Position numbers and translations under genes: made by a program. The notes beneath the pieces are model-generated. The model did not search any database. It worked only from the letters and a program-made list of their open reading frames with translations, and was not told the origin of the DNA. A stretch of 64,000 bases of DNA, taken from the NCBI RefSeq assembly GCF_003263785.1, contig NZ_JYJK01000125.1:1-64000 (forward strand), given 5' to 3'. This DNA comes from Vibrio variabilis. Its GTDB lineage: Bacteria; Pseudomonadota; Gammaproteobacteria; Enterobacterales; Vibrionaceae. Of the stretch, positions 37,448-47,727 are shown in pieces; position 1 is the stretch's first letter; the number at the start of each line of letters is the position of its first letter.

Positions 37448-39886
37448 TTAGAATGTGTTACCGATAGTAAAGGTGAACGCTTCTGTTTTATCACCTTCAA
37501 ACTTCTTAACTGGTGTTGCTAGTGAGAACACCAGAGGTCCCATTGGAGACATCCACTGAACTGCCACACCAACCGATGCACGATAGTTCGATGGATCGGA
37601 GTAATCATAATAGTACTGCTTGCCTGGCATATTTGGATCCGGAGCTAGATAGCTAAACTCTGTATCCCAAAGACTTGCTGCATCCATAAACAAGCTAGTA
37701 CGGATTTGGTTACGGAATTCATCCGATGCAAATGGTGTCGGTACAATCAACTCAACACTGGCCAATGCAACCGCGTTACCACCAACAGACTGCTCAGTCG
37801 CAGAGTAACATGGGTTGTTGCCGCCAACGTTACCACAACCACCGCCATTTGGATCGTTATACACCGCTTTCGGGCCTACCGAGTTCTGACGGAAACCACG
37901 CAGAGTAGAGAAACCACCCACATAGAAGTTCTCGTAGAACGGTAGCAAGTTGTCATTGCCGTTCGTTTGACCATAACCGTTGCCGTAGCCCAGACGACCC
38001 TTCAACAATAACGTAAAGCTGTGGCTTTGGGTAATCGGAAAATACTGTCTGACGTCATATTGTGCCTTGAAGTATTGAACATCCGAACCAGGTACGGTCA
38101 CTTTTCCGTAAAGTTTTTGATGGTTGCCTGCTGTAGGGAAACGACCACGGTTTAAATTGTTACGTGTCCAAGCTGCTGTCAGGTGGAAATCGTCAGTGAT
38201 CAAGTTACCTTCAGCATCGCGGTTCTTCGCTTGTGCTTGTAGGAATTTCTCAATCTGTACGTACTCTTTAATGTTGCCAAGACGGCTATGAGTGTAACCA
38301 CCACCAAACTCTAAGTAATTGAGTTCATCAACCGGGAAACCCCAGGTCAACGTACCACCATAGCTTTGGTCGGTATAGTCAATGATACCCGCTTTCGACG
38401 CTTCAAACTCGTTGTAGAAGATCTGACCACCCAAACTCACACCGTCAAGGTTCCAGTATGGGTCGCGGTAATCAAGTGTGATATTTTTCTGATACTTGTT
38501 GGTCATCGCACTGATACCAACTCGGTCACCAGTACCCGCAAAGTTATCTTGCTGCAAACCAACCTGGAAGCTGATACCTGATTCCGTACCGTAGCCGACA
38601 CCAAAGTTAACGCTGCCTGAGTTTGCCTCTTTAACATCGTAAACCAAATCAACTTGGTCTTCAGTACCTGGCACACGAACCGTTTGAACGTCAACGGTTT
38701 CAAAGAAACCTAATCGGTTTAGGCGGTTTTTACCCGTTTCAATCGATTTCGAGTTCAGCCAGCTAGACTCCATTTGGCGCATTTCACGGCGCAGTACTTC
38801 ATCTTTGGTTGAGTTGTTGCCTGTGAATCGGATATCACGCACGTAGATTCGGTTGCCCGCTTCCACGTTGATCACCAACGATACTTCATTGGTCTCGTCA
38901 TTAAACTCAGGAATGGTTCTTACTTGTGGGTAAGCATAACCAGACTCACCAAGCACACGTTTAATATTCTCTTCCAGCGCAGTCACGCTAGAGCCGTTGT
39001 AGGTGTCACCGTCAGCAAACGGCACCATTCCTTCAAACTCGGCTTGCTTACCGATCAACTGGCCACGGAAGTTCACATCTTTAATTCGATACGCTTCACC
39101 TTCATCGATGCCCAGCGTGATATAGACGCCTTTTTTATCTGGTGAAATAGAAACTTGTGTTGTATCGACTTTGAATTTTAGATACCCGCGATCAAGATAG
39201 TAAGACTTGAGCGCTTCAATATCACCAGCAAGTACTTGTTTCTGATACTTATCGTCTGCCAAGAAATTCCACCAAGCCACATCTACATTCAAGTTGAATC
39301 GAGATAATAACTCTTCATCCGGAAATACCGTGTTACCGATAAAGTTAATCTGTTTGATCTTCGCGGATACGCCTTCAGTAAACACAAACTTTAAATCCGC
39401 ACGGTTACGTGGCAGAGGTGTCACGACCGCTTGAACTTTTGCGTTGTATTTACCCACACTGTAGTAAAAGTCTTCAAGACCCTTTTCTATGTTGCTCAGC
39501 GTCGTACGATCTAAAGCCTCACCGACAACCACACCCGATGCATCCAAGTTTTGTTGCAGTTGCTCTTCTTTAATCGCTTTGTTGCCCGAAAATGAGATGC
39601 TTGCAATCGTCGGTCGCTCTTTAACACGAACGACCAGCGCGTCATTGTCACGCAGTACTTTAATGTCTTCAAAGTTACCGGACTGGTAGAGAGCATTGAT
39701 GATTTCTGAAATGTCTTTGCCATCGATAGAATCACCAATACGCACAGGCATTTTTAGTAGCGCTGCACCTAATGCAACCCTCTGCAAACCCTCAATACGA
39801 ATGTCCTGTACAACAAAATCCTCAGCCCCATTCGCCGACACACTCGTCGCCAGTAGAGATGCGAATAGAATATGCTTAATCGCCAT
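37448..39886 (-). CDS. bamA: Outer membrane assembly factor BamA
   Basis: 812 residues, normal. Signal peptide, five POTRA repeats (about 25-425) and a C-terminal 16-strand Omp85 barrel. Visible are GGFSTLRGFRQNSVGPKAVY (loop 6 with the RGF motif) and the terminal FTFTIGNTF ending in Phe, the usual outer-membrane signature. Between rseP and skp, a conserved envelope gene order. Confidence 0.97.
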   Translation of the reverse strand: MAIKHILFASLLATSVSANGAEDFVVQDIRIEGLQRVALGAALLKMPVRIGDSIDGKDISEIINALYQSGNFEDIKVLRDNDALVVRVKERPTIASISFSGNKAIKEEQLQQNLDASGVVVGEALDRTTLSNIEKGLEDFYYSVGKYNAKVQAVVTPLPRNRADLKFVFTEGVSAKIKQINFIGNTVFPDEELLSRFNLNVDVAWWNFLADDKYQKQVLAGDIEALKSYYLDRGYLKFKVDTTQVSISPDKKGVYITLGIDEGEAYRIKDVNFRGQLIGKQAEFEGMVPFADGDTYNGSSVTALEENIKRVLGESGYAYPQVRTIPEFNDETNEVSLVINVEAGNRIYVRDIRFTGNNSTKDEVLRREMRQMESSWLNSKSIETGKNRLNRLGFFETVDVQTVRVPGTEDQVDLVYDVKEANSGSVNFGVGYGTESGISFQVGLQQDNFAGTGDRVGISAMTNKYQKNITLDYRDPYWNLDGVSLGGQIFYNEFEASKAGIIDYTDQSYGGTLTWGFPVDELNYLEFGGGYTHSRLGNIKEYVQIEKFLQAQAKNRDAEGNLITDDFHLTAAWTRNNLNRGRFPTAGNHQKLYGKVTVPGSDVQYFKAQYDVRQYFPITQSHSFTLLLKGRLGYGNGYGQTNGNDNLLPFYENFYVGGFSTLRGFRQNSVGPKAVYNDPNGGGCGNVGGNNPCYSATEQSVGGNAVALASVELIVPTPFASDEFRNQIRTSLFMDAASLWDTEFSYLAPDPNMPGKQYYYDYSDPSNYRASVGVAVQWMSPMGPLVFSLATPVKKFEGDKTEAFTFTIGNTF

Positions 39887-39933
39887 ACCTGCTCTAATTA
39901 TTCCTTGCTAATACTGCTGCCCGAATTCTGATA

Positions 39934-41292
39934 TCAAAGGCGTGTAAAATCGTTAAAAATCGCGATGAGCATCAAGGAGAAGATGATAGCGCCTCCTACT
40001 CGATACCCCATTTCTTGTACTTTTTCTGGTACTGGTCGTCTAATCACTGCCTCAATGGCAAAAAACATCAAATGCCCACCATCTAACATAGGTAACGGCA
40101 CTAAGTTGATGATCCCTAGGTTGACACTAATTAGCGCCAAAAAGCCTAAGAAATAAACCAGTCCATAATCCGCTGTGGTACCCGCGCCTTTGGCGATGGA
40201 GATAGGTCCACTTAGATTGTTTAGCCCCACATCACCCACAATAAGCTTCTTCAGCATAGTGATGGTGAGCTCTATAATTTGTCCGGTCTTAACGATGGCT
40301 TTGCCTACCGCTTCAATAGGGCCGTATTGTAGATCAAAGCGATAGTTTTCTGGCCATTCCCCTACTTCTGGAGCGATGCCAGCAAAACCAATCATTGAAC
40401 CGTCTGCCAGCTCTCTCGAACCCGGCACCAAAGTCAAATCGACGGTTTCGCCTTGTCTTTCAACTGTCAAAGGCAATGGGGTGTTTGCGCTCCCCTGGAT
40501 TGCCTCCACCACCTGCTGCCATTCACTTACTGACTTGCCATCAACAGCTGTAATGGTGTCTCCTGCTTGCAAGCCTGCCATCGCGCCAGCGCCATCTGTA
40601 CTCACGTTAACAAGGGTCATCTTGATCTCAGGTGTAAACGGAGTAAAACCAAGCGTCCCCATAGCAGACTCTGTTTCTGGGTTAAAGTTCCACGATCGGA
40701 GATCAAGTGTTAACTTTTTGTCCATTCCTATTTGGTTGTCTGATGACACTGTGATCGTCATCTGGTTATCACCAATATGAGACACTAACCCAAGATTGAC
40801 CGATTCCCAATCAAGCGTCTGTTTGCCATCCACCGATACTATTTGCATGCCAGACTCTAGGCCAGCTTGCGCAGCAATCGAGCTTGGAGTGACTTGGCCA
40901 ACAACCGGCTTCACCGCCGGTACACCAATAAGAAACACCAACCAATAGGCAAAGACCGCAAAAAAGAAGTTAAATGCCGGACCTGCACCTACAATAGCGG
41001 TTCTTTTCCACAGAGGCTTTTTATCAAAAGCATACTTGTGATCTACCTCAGAGACTTCATCGACACGGCTGTCGAGCATCTTGACATAACCGCCCAGTGG
41101 AATGAGAGAAATGCTGTATTCCGTGCCGTCTTTGCCGACTTTAGACCAGATTGACTTACCGAAACCAATCGAGAACTTCTCGACATACACGCCACAGCGG
41201 CGCGCTACCCAGAAGTGCCCATATTCGTGCACGGCAACCAAAATGCCAAGTGCGACGATAAAGGACGCCAGATTCCACAAAAGTTCAGTCAT
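39934..41292 (-). CDS. rseP: Site-2 protease RseP
   Basis: 452 residues. Inner-membrane zinc protease that cuts RseA in the sigma-E envelope stress pathway. The metal motif HEYGHFW is near residue 22. Two PDZ domains lie in the middle (for example GLESGMQIVSVDGK and GLQAGDTITAVDGK), and the third ligand region is NLVPLPMLDGGHLMFF near 393. Confidence 0.97.
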   Translation of the reverse strand: MTELLWNLASFIVALGILVAVHEYGHFWVARRCGVYVEKFSIGFGKSIWSKVGKDGTEYSISLIPLGGYVKMLDSRVDEVSEVDHKYAFDKKPLWKRTAIVGAGPAFNFFFAVFAYWLVFLIGVPAVKPVVGQVTPSSIAAQAGLESGMQIVSVDGKQTLDWESVNLGLVSHIGDNQMTITVSSDNQIGMDKKLTLDLRSWNFNPETESAMGTLGFTPFTPEIKMTLVNVSTDGAGAMAGLQAGDTITAVDGKSVSEWQQVVEAIQGSANTPLPLTVERQGETVDLTLVPGSRELADGSMIGFAGIAPEVGEWPENYRFDLQYGPIEAVGKAIVKTGQIIELTITMLKKLIVGDVGLNNLSGPISIAKGAGTTADYGLVYFLGFLALISVNLGIINLVPLPMLDGGHLMFFAIEAVIRRPVPEKVQEMGYRVGGAIIFSLMLIAIFNDFTRL

Positions 41293-41354
41293 AACAGGGT
41301 CTCTTACTAAAACCGGTCTTTAAATTAAACCGCTTTAGGTTAAACAGGCTTTAT

Positions 41355-42553
41355 TTAAAACGAGCGCACTATCTCACGTGCATAACTGCGAGCCATTCTA
41401 TCTAGCTCAAGAATAGTTTCCAAGTTATCCAAATGTTTAAATTCATTTGATGCGCAGACTTTCGACATAACACGTTCATTTACTGAGCTTATATCAGTAA
41501 ATCGAATGCTTTCTGCTAAGAATGCTTCCACAGCAACTTCGTTTGCAGCGTTAATGGCCGTTGTCGCATGCTGACCTTCAAAACAAGCCTCCATCGCCAA
41601 AGCCAAACATGGGTAGCGAGAATAATCAGGCTCTAGGAATGTCAGCTCACTAACCTTAGTAAAGTCGAGCGGCTTAACGCCAGCATGGATTCGATCTGGG
41701 TACGACATTGAGTAAGCAATTGGCGTTGCCATGTCTGGCTCTCCCATCTGCGCCAACACAGAGCCATCATTGTATTGCACCATAGAGTGAATAACAGACT
41801 GCGGGTGGATAATCACTTTCAACTGCTCTTTGGACGTATTGAATAGCCAACGTGCTTCAATAAACTCAAGGCCTTTGTTCATCATCGTCGCAGAGTCGAC
41901 GGAAATTTTAGGCCCCATGGACCAGTTGGGGTGCGCAATGGCTTCCGCAGGGGTTTTACTTGGCAGCTCTGCCACATCAGTGTAGCGGAATGGGCCACCC
42001 GAACCTGTAAGAAGGATATGATTAACGCCAGCGTCACTGAGATTACAGTGGCCAAGATTCGTTTGAATATGGGCAGGTAAACACTGGAAGATAGCATTGT
42101 GTTCACTGTCAACAGGTAATAGCGATGCGCCATGCTCTCGCACAGCATCAATAAACAACTGCCCAGACATCACCAATGCTTCTTTATTGGCAAGCAGCAC
42201 ACGTTTACCCGCTTTTACCGCAGCAAGTGTTGGCATCAGCCCGCTGCACCAACAATCGCAGCCATCACCATATCCACTTCACTCGCGCTGGAAACGTCAC
42301 ACATCGCTTGCTCGCCAAACAGCACTTGTGTGCGTGCACCAGGCACAAGCAATGATCTGAGCTGCTTAGCATCCGCTTCTTCACTCAGCACTGCATACTC
42401 AGGCTGCCATGCAGCGCAAAGCTCCGCCATTTTGGTGACATTTCTGCCGCCGACGAGTGCGTAGATATTGAAAGCTGATGGGTTTTCCGAGACAACTTTT
42501 AAAGTGCTAGCGCCAATAGAGCCTGTAGCACCTAAAACGGTGAGATTTTGCAT
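41355..42553 (-). CDS. dxr: 1-deoxy-D-xylulose 5-phosphate reductoisomerase, frameshifted as sequenced
   Basis: Second step of the MEP isoprenoid pathway, essential. The N-terminal NADPH site (LTVLGATGSIGASTLKVV) reads to IVGAAG and then meets TGA. Restoring one C at about 42240 (GGGCTGA to GGGCCTGA) gives GAAGLMPTLAAVKAGKRVLL and joins the C-terminal frame, with LLPVDSEHNAIFQCL and MNKGLEFIEARWLF. Starting at ATG 42553 gives 399 residues after repair. Confidence 0.95.
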
Positions 42554-42579
42554 GCGAATTACAACCACTGTTAAACCAA

Positions 42580-42606
42580 AGAGAGAGTGACAAATTCACT
42601 CTCTCT
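42580..42606. repeat. 11-bp perfect hairpin between cdsA and dxr
   Basis: AGAGAGAGTGA and TCACTCTCTCT surround CAAAT. On the minus strand only UUGGUUU follows, so termination is probably partial if it occurs at all. It lies between the cdsA stop and the dxr start. Confidence 0.6.
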
Positions 42607-42614
42607 CTAGAACA

Positions 42615-43456
42615 TTAAAACACGAGATATAGGAGGGCAAAGACTGGGAAGGCTGCAGTCAGACTATCAACGCGATCAAGCACCCCTCCATGGCCTGGTA
42701 TGATGTTGCTGCTGTCTTTAATTTTCGAAACACGCTTAAACATACTCTCTACCAAATCACCTAATACGGAAATCACAACTGTCGCTAACGTAATGATAGC
42801 CATGCTGGTGAAGCTGGCAAATTGGATATCAAAGATCGTTGAGCTTCCCCAGGCCACAATAAGCGCTGCCGCGATGCCACCAAGTAAACCTTCAACGGTT
42901 TTATTGGGCTAACATTCGGCGCCATTTTACGCTTGCCCATGCTCTTACCCGCAAAGTAAGCACCACTGTCGGCTGCCCAAACAATCAGGCACACAAACAG
43001 TACCAGTTTAGAGCCATAGTAAGGATCAAGGTTATAGTGCTGACCACGAAGAATAACGATACTCCACAAAAATGGAACAAGCGTTAAAATGCCAAACAGG
43101 TGGCGAAGAAAGTTAGAACGCTCCCAAAGGATCGAAGATCGAGGGTATGTCATCGCAAGTCCACTCGCGATCAGCCACCAACCAAACCCAATACCAAGGA
43201 TCGCAATATGTGCGGGTGCAACAGCATTGAGAGATACCACATCAAGCGGCACCAAAGCCAATGAAGCAATCAATGCTCCAGCCGTTGGCAACATTGCAAG
43301 TAAGCGAGACGGAGTTTTAGTAAACTGTGCCCATTCCCAAACGCCAATCATAGTAATGGCGGAAACAAGGCCTAAAAACCACAGAAGTGGCAAAGAAAAG
43401 ATCCCCCAGACCACCAGCGGCGCTAGGATCAGGGCGGTAATAATTCGTTGTTTCAA
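42615..43456 (-). CDS. cdsA: CDP-diacylglycerol synthase, frameshifted as sequenced
   Basis: Essential membrane enzyme making CDP-diacylglycerol for phospholipids. Multiple membrane helices are visible. The frame breaks after MAPNVSP; restoring one A at about 42904 gives NVSPNKTVEGLLGGIAAALIV and joins the frame with the family signature SVLGDLVESMFKRVSKIKDSS and IIPGHGGVLDRVDSL. 280 residues after repair, as expected. Confidence 0.95.
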
Positions 43457-43468
43457 ATTAAATCGTCC

Positions 43469-44224
43469 TTAATTGGCTTCCATCAACGCTTTGACTTGTT
43501 CTCCGGTGCATCCGAAGCGTCGCTCGCGGTTAATGAACCAGGTAATCGCTTTAACGAGAGTATCTTCGTTAAATTCTGGCCAGTACTCATCCATAAAGTA
43601 CATTTCAGCATAAGCCATTTGCCATAGCATAAAGTTACTGATGCGACACTCACCACTGGTGCGGATAAGCAGGTCAACGTCTGGCAAGTCTGCCATAGTG
43701 ACATTTTGGCTGATCATGTCCTCGGTAATATCCGATGCATTTAGCTCACCTTTCTCTACTTTCGCAGCTAAGGCTTTTGTCGCTTGCAAGATATCCCACT
43801 TACCACCATAGTTTGCTGCTACGTTGACCACAGTACCGGTATTGTTTTCGGTCAGCGCTTCTGCTTCCGCGATTTTGCGTTGCAGTCTGTCGTTAAAACG
43901 CGACTTATCACCGATAATGCGCAGCCTTAGGTTATTCTTATGGAGTTTTTTAATTTCGCTTGATAGAACGGTGATAAAGAGTTCCATCAATAAGCCAACT
44001 TCGTCCTCAGGACGACGCCAATTCTCGCTGCTAAACGCAAACAAGGTCACGGCTTGAATATTTAGCTTAGCCGCCGCTGAAATCGTTTTACGAACCGCGG
44101 AAACGCCTTTTTTGTGCCCGAATACGCGAGGCTTGCCTTTGGACTTTGCCCAACGGCCGTTGCCATCCATGATGATCGCGATATGTTTAGGGAGGGCGTC
44201 GTTGAAGGTGTCTGAGTTCTGCAT
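43469..44224 (-). CDS. uppS: Undecaprenyl diphosphate synthase
   Basis: 251 residues. Makes the C55 lipid carrier for peptidoglycan and LPS. Motifs are HIAIIMDGNGRWAKSKGKPR with the catalytic Asp, VTLFAFSSENWRRP, and DLLIRTSGECRISNFMLWQMAYAEMYF. Twelve bases before cdsA. The frr terminator lies upstream, so a promoter is expected in 44225-44264. Confidence 0.96.
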   Translation of the reverse strand: MQNSDTFNDALPKHIAIIMDGNGRWAKSKGKPRVFGHKKGVSAVRKTISAAAKLNIQAVTLFAFSSENWRRPEDEVGLLMELFITVLSSEIKKLHKNNLRLRIIGDKSRFNDRLQRKIAEAEALTENNTGTVVNVAANYGGKWDILQATKALAAKVEKGELNASDITEDMISQNVTMADLPDVDLLIRTSGECRISNFMLWQMAYAEMYFMDEYWPEFNEDTLVKAITWFINRERRFGCTGEQVKALMEAN

Positions 44225-44263
44225 AAAAGAGTGTAGTTATAATTGGGACGAACAGAGTAGCAT

Positions 44264-44295
44264 AAAAAAACGCTGTGCTGTCAGCACAGCGTCTT
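44264..44295 (-). terminator. frr terminator
   Basis: ACGCTGTGCTG pairs with its complement with a minimal loop; on the minus strand it runs into seven T. Confidence 0.88.
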
Positions 44296-44318
44296 CACAA
44301 GAGTCAATCGATGAAAAA

Positions 44319-44876
44319 TTAGACTTCCATCAACTCTTTTTCTTTCGCTGCTAGCAACTCGTCAACGTTCTTAACGGCTGCGTCAGTGATTTTTTGAATT
44401 TCGTCCTGCGCTTTACGATCTTCGTCTTCAGAGATCTCTTTGTCTTTTAGAAGCGCTTTAAGCTCACCGTTTGCATCACGACGGATGTTACGGATAGCAA
44501 CACGGCCACCTTCTGCTTCACCACGAACGATTTTAACTAAGTCTTTACGACGCTCTTCTGTTAGTGGTGGAAGTGGAACACGGATAACCGTACCTGCTGA
44601 CATCGGGTTTAGACCTAGGTCAGACATCATGATCGCTTTTTCAACTTTAGGCGCTAGCTCTTTGTCGAATACCGTGATTGCTAGAGTACGTGCATCTTCA
44701 GCGATAACGTTAGCAACTTGGTTAAGAGGTGTTGGCGCACCGTAGTACTCAACAGAAAGGCCTTGAAGAAGGCTTGGGTGTGCACGACCTGTACGGATTT
44801 TAGTTAGGTTGTTTTTTAGTGCTTCAACACTTTTTGCCATGCGCTCTTGAGCGTCTTGTTGGATTTCGTTAATCAC
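44319..44876 (-). CDS. frr: Ribosome recycling factor
   Basis: 185 residues, the standard length, with KIRTGRAHPSLLQGLSVEYYGAPTPLNQVAN and the coiled three-helix domain. Splits post-termination ribosomes with EF-G. Lies downstream of pyrH on the same strand. Confidence 0.97.
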   Translation of the reverse strand: MINEIQQDAQERMAKSVEALKNNLTKIRTGRAHPSLLQGLSVEYYGAPTPLNQVANVIAEDARTLAITVFDKELAPKVEKAIMMSDLGLNPMSAGTVIRVPLPPLTEERRKDLVKIVRGEAEGGRVAIRNIRRDANGELKALLKDKEISEDEDRKAQDEIQKITDAAVKNVDELLAAKEKELMEV

Positions 44877-44898
44877 AATATCACCTTAAATAATAGTA

Positions 44899-44923
44899 AC
44901 CTGAAAGCCAGTCTGCTTTCAGG
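44899..44923. repeat. Hairpin between pyrH and frr
   Basis: CCTGAAAGC and GCTTTCAGG form a 9-bp stem around six bases, with no T run on the minus strand. Confidence 0.45.
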
Positions 44924-44959
44924 CTATGTCCTTCGATAATTCTGGTTAAGAGTGTACTC

Positions 44960-45691
44960 TTATTCTGCGTCGCTGATAAGCGTGCCTTCTGCTTCACCCA
45001 TCACAACTCGGCGAAGTGCACCTGGCTTGTTCATGTTAAATACACGAATTGGCATCTTGTGATCACGTGCCAATGTGAATGCAGCCAAGTCCATTACTTT
45101 CAGTTCTTTTTCTAGAACTGAGTTGTACGAAAGCTTATCACATAATACAGCATCTGGGTTAGCCACTGGATCAGCAGTGAATACACCATCTACCTTGGTG
45201 GCTTTAAGAACAACATCAGCTTCGATTTCAATACCACGTAGACACGCAGCAGAGTCAGTTGTGAAGAATGGGTTACCGGTACCAGCAGAGAAGATCACTA
45301 CGCGACCTTGACGAAGTTCGCGAATCGCATCTGCCCAGTTGTAATCGTCACATACACCTTTAAGTGGGATAGCTGACATTACACGAGCATTAACATAAGC
45401 ACGGTGTAGAGCATCACGCATTGCTAGACCATTCATTACAGTCGCAAGCATACCCATGTGGTCACCAACAACACGGTTCATGCCAGCTTCAGCAAGACCC
45501 GCACCACGGAATAGGTTACCACCACCAATTACAACACCAACTTGAACACCCAGTTCTACTAGCTCTTTTACTTCTTGAGCCATACGATCCAAGATTTTAG
45601 GGTCGATGCCAAAGCCTTCTTCGCCTTGTAGAGCCTCGCCACTAAGTTTTAACAGAATACGTTGATAAGCAGGTTTTGGGTTCGTTGTCAT
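44960..45691 (-). CDS. pyrH: UMP kinase
   Basis: 243 residues, hexameric UMP kinase of the amino-acid-kinase fold. Visible are ILLKLSGEALQGEEGFGID, GVVIGGGNLFRGA and VVIFSAGTGNPFFTTDSAA. Transcribed after tsf, with a terminator hairpin between the two. Confidence 0.97.
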   Translation of the reverse strand: MTTNPKPAYQRILLKLSGEALQGEEGFGIDPKILDRMAQEVKELVELGVQVGVVIGGGNLFRGAGLAEAGMNRVVGDHMGMLATVMNGLAMRDALHRAYVNARVMSAIPLKGVCDDYNWADAIRELRQGRVVIFSAGTGNPFFTTDSAACLRGIEIEADVVLKATKVDGVFTADPVANPDAVLCDKLSYNSVLEKELKVMDLAAFTLARDHKMPIRVFNMNKPGALRRVVMGEAEGTLISDAE

Positions 45692-45792
45692 GGAGTATAC
45701 CTTCCAAAGAGTTATCGATTAACGGTCATGGGTTGAGACTAGTATAGGAATCCCAACTCATGACGACTAAAAAATAACAGATAGCCTAGTCG

Positions 45793-45824
45793 TAAAAAGA
45801 CCGCAGCCAAGGCCACGGTCTCTT
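45793..45824 (-). terminator. tsf terminator
   Basis: AGACCG and CGGTCT with additional inner pairs (GGCC/GGCT) form the stem; on the minus strand CUUUUUA follows. Confidence 0.82.
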
Positions 45825-45843
45825 ATCAACAAATCGTCAAGGA

Positions 45844-46686
45844 TTAACCTTTCTGAGCTGCTGCTACTTCATCAGCGAAGCTCATTTGCTCGCCCTTGTC
45901 GATGCCTTCACCAACTTCTAGACGAACGAATGTCGCTACAGATGCGCCACGCTCTTTTAGGATTTCGCCAACAGATTTCTTAGGTTCCATTACGAATGGT
46001 TGACCTGTTAGAGAGATTTCGCCAGTGAATTTCTTCATGCGGCCAACAACCATCTTCTCTGCGATTTCAGCTGGTTTGCCTTCGTTCATAGCGATTTCAA
46101 CTTGAACAGCTTTCTCTTTCTCAACTACGTCTGCAGGTACGTCTTCTGGGTTAACGAACTCTGGACGAGAAGCAGCAACGTGCATAGCAACGTGCTTAAG
46201 AGTTTCTGCGTCGCCTTCACCAGCAACAACAACACCGATTTTCTCACCGTGACGGTAAGAAGCGATTGCAGCACCTTCAACGTACTGTACGCGACGGATG
46301 TTGATGTTCTCACCGATCTTAGCAACAAGAGCAACGCGCTCTTCTTCGAACTTAGCAACTAGCTCTTCAGCTGTTGCTTTAGTTGCTAGTGCGTCAGCAG
46401 CAACTTTCTCTGCGAATGCAGTGAAGTTAGCATCTTTAGCAACGAAGTCAGTTTGGCAGTTAACTTCAAGAAGAGCAGCAACGCCGTTCTCTTCTTTGAT
46501 GATGATCGCGCCTTCAGCAGCGATGTTGCCTGCTTTCTTAGCAGCTTTAGCAGCGCCAGACTTACGCATGTTTTCGATTGCAACTTCGATGTCACCGTTA
46601 GTTTCAACAAGCGCTTTCTTACATTCCATCATGCCTGCGCCAGTACGGTCGCGCAGTTCTTTAACTAGAGCAGCAGTAACAGCCAT
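45844..46686 (-). CDS. tsf: Elongation factor Ts
   Basis: 280 residues. Nucleotide exchange factor for EF-Tu. The conserved N-terminus VKELRDRTGAGMMECKKALVE and the core CQTDFVAKD are clear. Downstream of rpsB, separated by a hairpin attenuator as in other gammaproteobacteria. Confidence 0.97.
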   Translation of the reverse strand: MAVTAALVKELRDRTGAGMMECKKALVETNGDIEVAIENMRKSGAAKAAKKAGNIAAEGAIIIKEENGVAALLEVNCQTDFVAKDANFTAFAEKVAADALATKATAEELVAKFEEERVALVAKIGENINIRRVQYVEGAAIASYRHGEKIGVVVAGEGDAETLKHVAMHVAASRPEFVNPEDVPADVVEKEKAVQVEIAMNEGKPAEIAEKMVVGRMKKFTGEISLTGQPFVMEPKKSVGEILKERGASVATFVRLEVGEGIDKGEQMSFADEVAAAQKG

Positions 46687-46715
46687 TCTCTATTCCTCGA
46701 TTGATTCTAATTAGG

Positions 46716-46751
46716 GTAAAAATCAGGGGCACATATGCGGCCCCTGATCTA
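46716..46751 (-). terminator. Attenuator hairpin between rpsB and tsf
   Basis: ATCAGGGGC and GCCCCTGAT surround nine bases, with CUGAUUUUUAC on the minus strand. It would reduce but need not abolish read-through from rpsB to tsf. Confidence 0.78.
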
Positions 46752-46814
46752 ACTATAACTCAGTTTATATGAAGACTCTGTGTCTACCAAAACTAAGTGT
46801 GGCTAAAGCCGCAA

Positions 46815-47546
46815 TTATTCAGCTTCTTCTACGAAACCGTCTTTGTCAGCTACAGCAGCAACATCTTTGTTACGACCTTCTTTAACCGCGTCTGCAGCAG
46901 CGTTTAGGTAAAGCTGTACTGCACGGATTGCGTCGTCGTTACCTGGGATAACGTAGTCAACGCCGTCTGGGTTAGAGTTAGTATCAACAACAGCAAATAC
47001 TGGGATACCTAGGTTGTTTGCTTCTTTAACAGCGATGTGCTCGTGATCAGCGTCGATTACGAATAGAGCGTCTGGTAGGCCGCCCATGTTCTTGATACCA
47101 CCAAGAGACTTCTCTAGCTTCTCCATTTCGCGAGTGCGCATTAGAGCTTCTTTCTTAGTTAGTTTCTCGAAAGTACCGTCTTGAGCTTGTGCTTCGAAAT
47201 CTTTTAGACGCTTGATAGACTGACGAACAGTTTTGTAGTTCGTTAGCATACCGCCCAACCAACGGTTGTTCACGTAGAACTGGTCAGCGTTGATTGCAGC
47301 TTCTTTAACAGCTTCAGATGCAGCGCGCTTAGTACCAACGAAAAGAACTTTACCTTTCTTCTCACCGATTTTAGCTAGCTCAGCTAGTGCATCGTTGAAC
47401 ATTGGTACAGTTTTTTCTAGGTTGATGATGTGTACGCGGTTACGAGCACCAAAGATGAATGGCTTCATTTTTGGGTTCCAGTAACGAGTCTGGTGACCGA
47501 AGTGAACACCAGCTTTTAGCATATCGCGCATTGATACAGTTGCCAT
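46815..47546 (-). CDS. rpsB: 30S ribosomal protein S2
   Basis: 243 residues from ATG 47546 (MATVSMRDMLKAGVHFGHQTR). The frame opens 11 codons further but a good AGAGGAA site precedes this ATG. Conserved KGKVLFVGTKRAASEAVK and RWLGGMLTNYKTVRQSI. First gene of rpsB-tsf. Confidence 0.98.
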   Translation of the reverse strand: MATVSMRDMLKAGVHFGHQTRYWNPKMKPFIFGARNRVHIINLEKTVPMFNDALAELAKIGEKKGKVLFVGTKRAASEAVKEAAINADQFYVNNRWLGGMLTNYKTVRQSIKRLKDFEAQAQDGTFEKLTKKEALMRTREMEKLEKSLGGIKNMGGLPDALFVIDADHEHIAVKEANNLGIPVFAVVDTNSNPDGVDYVIPGNDDAIRAVQLYLNAAADAVKEGRNKDVAAVADKDGFVEEAE

Positions 47547-47583
47547 TTTAAATTCCTCTATGGGGTTAGGCCTCCACATTTCC

Positions 47584-47631
47584 CATGGTTCCGACTTGGT
47601 ATGAATGATTACTCAAGCACCCCGGAACATG
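47584..47631 (-). promoter_or_regulatory. rpsB: rpsB leader stem-loop, candidate S2 autoregulatory site
   Basis: CATGTTCCG on the minus strand pairs with CGGAACCATG (one bulged G) around about 29 bases, in the 5' leader of rpsB. S2 represses its own operon through the rpsB leader in E. coli, and the leader is conserved among gammaproteobacteria; assignment here is by position and structure. Confidence 0.55.
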
Positions 47632-47727
47632 TGACGAAATGTGTGTGGATTTAAATTAAAGTATGTTGATGCACAACCTAACTCGCCGCCCTTTCTAAGA
47701 AGAGTGAAGAGACTAAGTCCTGTCATC

